Source of the DNA: Desulfobacula sp.
Lineage (GTDB): Bacteria; Desulfobacterota; Desulfobacteria; Desulfobacterales; Desulfobacteraceae
DNA: 64,000 nucleotides
Assembly: GCF_030145145.1 (NCBI RefSeq)
Contig: NZ_JAQYWD010000005.1
Span: 62,001-126,000 of the forward strand
Direction of reading: 5' to 3'
The first letter of the stretch is position 1; every line of letters starts with the position of its first letter. Under the pieces are notes generated by a model. It worked only from the letters and a program-made list of their open reading frames with translations. It was not told where the DNA came from and searched no databases. The translations under genes were made by a program, and so were the position numbers. Below are positions 62,556 through 64,000 of this stretch, piece after piece.

Positions 62556-62589
62556 CCACTGATATCTTGTATCCCCTGATATCAAGTGG
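62556..62589. promoter_or_regulatory. inverted repeat, possible upstream activator site
   Basis: CCACTGATATC (62556-62566) and GATATCAAGTGG (62578-62589) pair with one bulged base. The dyad is centred about 45 bases upstream of a sigma54-like -24 element. Confidence 0.5.
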
Positions 62590-62611
62590 TTTGCATAGTT
62601 GTTAAAATTGA

Positions 62612-62627
62612 AGGCATGTCTTTTGCA
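62612..62627 (+). promoter_or_regulatory. sigma54-type promoter
   Basis: AGGCATGTCTTTTGCA has GG (62613-62614) and GC (62625-62626) ten bases apart and matches most of the -24/-12 consensus. It lies about 50 bases before the small gene at 62676. Confidence 0.55.
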
Positions 62628-62675
62628 TTGACATTATACAACATCCGAACCCGAATATGGAAAGGGCGGGAGGAC

Positions 62676-62858
62676 ATGGCATATTATAAAAGAAGACCCA
62701 CCGGAATGGAACTGCTGATACAGCGGCACACGGAAAAATTTGAAACCGAAGAAAATATTAATTACTATTCATACAAGGATTTTGTAAAAGCAAAGCGAAA
62801 ATATCTTAAGTATGTGCTTGAAGGGCCATCCTGTGAAGACGAGGCCCCATTATTGTAA
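62676..62858 (+). CDS. small charged hypothetical protein
   Basis: A 60-residue protein, basic at the start (YYKRRPTGMELLIQRH) and acidic at the end (GPSCEDEAPLL), predicted soluble and helical. ATG at 62676 follows GGGAGG closely; the frame also opens at 62586, but a promoter-like element lies inside that extension. I do not recognise a family. A sigma54-type promoter directly upstream supports it being a real gene. Confidence 0.55.
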   Translation: MAYYKRRPTGMELLIQRHTEKFETEENINYYSYKDFVKAKRKYLKYVLEGPSCEDEAPLL

Positions 62859-63072
62859 CACCACCCTTAAAAAAACCGGTTCAGCACCGGGACGAAACGT
62901 TTTTCACAATTACGATCAAAGGGGATAGCGAACAGATACGGATGATATGGATATCCATAGAAAGAATGTATGGCGAAAAAAAAATTGGCATTATCGTAAA
63001 ATTTATGTATGACTGAGAGGTCAGTCTGTTTGCCAAAAAAGAGGGCCATTGAAATATCTATAAAGGGGTGTT

Positions 63073-63960
63073 GTGTCTGCTGGAAAATTTATTGTCCAAA
63101 CCGGTTCTGTTGTGTTTTTATTTCTCAGTTTTCAATTTATTTTTTTTTATCAGAACTTAGAGGCCCAGGTGTTAAAAGAGACATTAAAGTTGGCCATTAT
63201 TCCCCATCGGTCCAATTTTGGCAATGAGCAGGCATATGAGGTGGTGATAAAATTGCTGGAGCAAGAAACCGGGGTCAATTTTCAATGGGTCGGAAGCAAG
63301 ACCTATGGCGATGTGATTGAAAAACTGAGAACCAAACAGGCAGATATCGGTTATGTGGGACCCTTTGCTTATGTCGAAGCCCAGGATGATTTTGGGGTCC
63401 GGTTAATTTGTCGCACCCTCAGTAAACATGCTGATGAATTTTATCATGGTATCATCATTACACGAAAAGACGCTGGTTCTGCTAACCTCCAGGACCTGAA
63501 AGGAAAAAGTTTTGCCTTTACAGACCCAAAATCCACTTCAGGTTTCTTGTTTCCCATGGCCCGGTTGATGAATGTGGGTATTTGCCTGGCGGATTTTTCA
63601 GAGGTTACCTATTTAAAAAGACATGTAAACACTCTCCTTGCCGTTTATAACGGTCATTCACATGCCGGTGCCACTTCCACTACAGCACTGAATAAAATAA
63701 ATATTAACTTTGATCAGATAAAAATTTTGTGGAAATCCAATCCCATCTATCGGGGCCCCTGGGTTGCCCGGAAGGATATGCCCGAAGCCCTGTTTTTTAA
63801 GATTAGAGCGGCAATGCTGAAGATCACCCGGCACAAAGATGCAAAAATGATTTTTGAGGGCCTTAGTACCAAGGGGTTTGTGATCGGCAGGGATGCTGAT
63901 TACAACAATGTTCGTGACGTCATGGCAATAATGCGCCTGGGCACAAAGCAAAGTGAGTAA
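63073..63960 (+). CDS. PhnD-like periplasmic binding protein
   Basis: A 295-residue protein with a signal peptide or membrane anchor (about 8-30) and a PhnD/phosphonate-binding-type fold: LAIIPHRSNFGNEQAYEVVI, then KQADIGYVGPFAYVEA near 97, DLKGKSFAFTDPKSTSGFLFP near 145 and a late NPIYRGPWVARKDMP. GTG at 63073 follows AAGGGG. Such proteins serve ABC uptake of phosphonate, phosphite or similar oxyanions, or form the sensor arm of histidine kinases. The downstream context is cut off by the window end at 64000, so the partner is unknown. Confidence 0.85.
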   Translation: MSAGKFIVQTGSVVFLFLSFQFIFFYQNLEAQVLKETLKLAIIPHRSNFGNEQAYEVVIKLLEQETGVNFQWVGSKTYGDVIEKLRTKQADIGYVGPFAYVEAQDDFGVRLICRTLSKHADEFYHGIIITRKDAGSANLQDLKGKSFAFTDPKSTSGFLFPMARLMNVGICLADFSEVTYLKRHVNTLLAVYNGHSHAGATSTTALNKININFDQIKILWKSNPIYRGPWVARKDMPEALFFKIRAAMLKITRHKDAKMIFEGLSTKGFVIGRDADYNNVRDVMAIMRLGTKQSE

Positions 63961-64000
63961 GTCGCATTTTTTTTCACCGTTATTCCTTATAGAAGGTCAA

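Noticed and set aside
62867-63049. 60-codon minus-strand frame ending in a small hairpin with a T-tract
   Set aside because: The hairpin (CCGGT/ACCGG followed on the minus strand by seven T) looks like a weak terminator, but the frame has no ribosome binding site or recognisable sequence.

Overview
The window looks like a chromosomal segment from an anaerobic or microaerophilic member of the Desulfobacterota, most likely Desulfobacterales. This is an inference from gene content: Desulfo-type ferredoxin proteins, a phosphagen kinase, cyanophycin genes, a DMSO-reductase-family aromatic-type cluster, and moderate GC with AT-rich intergenic DNA. No rRNA, tRNA, CRISPR array or intact insertion sequence was seen.

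Layout. (1) 1-7.2 kb: end of a membrane protein; an ebo-like pair (TIM-barrel isomerase, EboD-type sugar-phosphate cyclase) with a UbiA prenyltransferase and a convergent UbiG-type methyltransferase; then ACT-domain, XdhC and ADP-ribosylglycohydrolase genes. (2) 7.3-10.8 kb: spermidine genes speD-speE, a tyrosine-recombinase remnant, a class II aldolase and a nitroreductase. Two copies of a palindromic intergenic repeat lie at about 4.5 and 9.9 kb. (3) 10.9-24.9 kb, minus strand: a large respiratory block with Alternative Complex III (actB, actC, actD, actF, actA in transcription order), then cbb3-like oxidase parts (CcoN, a diheme CcoO-like protein, CcoS-like, a split CcoP), a copper P-type ATPase, and a menaquinone/ubiquinone methyltransferase upstream. 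Quinol would be oxidised by ACIII, with electrons passed through c-type hemes to the cbb3-like oxidase. (4) 25.0-30.6 kb: a probable copper-handling cluster with an unknown membrane protein, an ABC ATPase with an FtsX-like permease, a NosL protein, a DsbD_2/SafE-type transporter and a tandem-NosL protein. It probably supplies copper to the oxidase. (5) 30.9-34.7 kb: a zinc-ribbon protein, an MsrA-MsrB fusion, a phosphagen (arginine-type) kinase coupled to a Cys-rich miniprotein, and a TetR regulator. (6) 34.8-42.6 kb: a moxR-bat operon behind a near-perfect sigma70 promoter. (7) 42.9-48.5 kb: a RelA/SpoT-domain synthetase and a cyanophycin operon (isoaspartyl peptidase, cyanophycinase, cyanophycin synthetase). 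(8) 48.7-52.7 kb: cspA, a DJ-1 family gene, and a PAS histidine kinase with a sigma54 response regulator. (9) 52.7-62.9 kb: a catabolic-looking cluster. A DMSO-reductase-family molybdoenzyme, its two-cluster Fe-S subunit and an IclR regulator face a DUF997-like/SSS symporter pair and a benzoate-CoA-ligase-like enzyme. The divergent intergenic region carries two double-palindrome operators and a clear sigma54 -24/-12 promoter. Downstream are an FdhD paralogue lacking its CxxC motif and a Cys-rich dicluster ferredoxin. (10) The end holds a small gene behind a second sigma54-type promoter and a PhnD-like binding protein.

The parts most worth follow-up are the ACIII-cbb3 operon with its copper cluster, the sigma54-controlled molybdoenzyme/symporter/ligase locus with the non-canonical FdhD, the phosphagen kinase plus cyanophycin pairing, and the structured intergenic repeat. 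Functions are read from motifs and context only; no database search was possible.
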